This document shows positions 6,147-6,274 of a DNA stretch of 6,274 nucleotides, in pieces. The position numbers and the translations under genes were made by a program. Location of the stretch: NCBI GenBank assembly GCA_029939785.1, contig JAOZSG010000208.1, forward strand, positions 1 through 6,274, written 5' to 3'. Below the pieces are notes generated by a model, which was not told the DNA's origin, did no database searches, and worked only from the letters and a program-made list of their open reading frames with translations. Every line of letters begins with the position of its first letter. Within the stretch, counting starts at the first letter, position 1. This DNA is from Fidelibacterota bacterium. GTDB lineage: Bacteria > Fidelibacterota > UBA2242 > JAFGTP01.

Positions 6147-6274
6147 AATTGATGATTCGCCTTGAGTTTTATGAATTTTTGCAAGGTTCTTGCCTTGTAT
6201 TTTTCAAATTTTTAGGCTTCCGAAGATTATTTTGAAAAAGTATGGAAAAATTTAGAAAATTTTACTAATTCCAT
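6147..6274. other. Noncoding tail after the lysine operon
   Basis: No supportable gene lies in these 128 bases; + strand frames are closed within a few codons. On the minus strand one frame is open from the window edge (6274) to TAA at 6229-6227, 15 codons, which could be the tail of a convergent gene outside the window or chance. An inverted repeat, TTTTTCAAA (6200-6208) and TTTGAAAAA (6231-6239), encloses a smaller CTTC/GAAG pair (6217-6220, 6222-6225). Confidence 0.45.
6159..6213. repeat. Imperfect 22-base direct repeat with a nested inverted repeat
   Basis: Two copies beginning GCCTTG lie at 6159-6180 and 6192-6213, 33 bases apart, matching at 17 of 22 positions. Between them GCAAG (6181-6185) pairs with CTTGC (6189-6193), and CAAGG (6182-6186) can alternatively pair with CCTTG (6193-6197). 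Much of the match is T-rich, so it could be chance. No function is evident. Confidence 0.35.

Noticed and set aside
6227..6274. Tail of a minus-strand gene entering from the right edge
   Set aside because: Only 15 open codons with no recognisable motif; too short to call, though a convergent gene outside the window remains possible.

Overview
This is a visibly AT-rich bacterial window. All six genes are on the + strand and all end in TAA. It reads as two functional blocks. The standard bacterial code works throughout, and start sites are a mix of strong Shine-Dalgarno (SD) sites and weak or absent ones. Codon use and composition look uniform, and there are no transposase, integrase, tRNA, CRISPR or phage genes, so this looks like ordinary chromosome. 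The host cannot be named from this alone. The low GC, a cytoplasmic hybrid kinase of the NtrB-like type and an animal-like lysine degradation pair would fit a low-GC anaerobe or FCB-type lineage, but that is a guess.

Block 1 (1-3281) holds the 3' end of recA, then recX 8 bases later, then a REC-PAS-histidine kinase-REC hybrid sensor with a TTG start (878-2797), then tadA 10 bases after the kinase. RecA is the recombinase and RecX its direct modulator. The kinase has no visible membrane segment and no partner regulator beside it. TadA makes inosine at the tRNA wobble position. Apart from recA-recX, these neighbours share transcription at most, not an obvious pathway.

A 136-base gap (3282-3417) separates the blocks. 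It holds two candidate sigma-70-type promoters and a striking 27-base near-perfect palindrome between them, the best candidate control site in the window.

Block 2 (3418-6079) is a two-gene operon. The first gene matches the lysine-ketoglutarate reductase half, and the second the saccharopine dehydrogenase half, of the animal/plant bifunctional enzyme AASS, in the same order but as separate proteins 19 bases apart. Together they would convert lysine plus 2-oxoglutarate through saccharopine to glutamate and aminoadipate semialdehyde. Each has a strong SD. The operon ends in a textbook rho-independent terminator (6113-6146). The last ~128 bases hold no supportable gene but do contain small direct and inverted repeats.

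I see no clearly new biological system. The points most worth following are the palindrome ahead of the split lysine operon, the split operon itself, and the orphan double-receiver kinase between recX and tadA.
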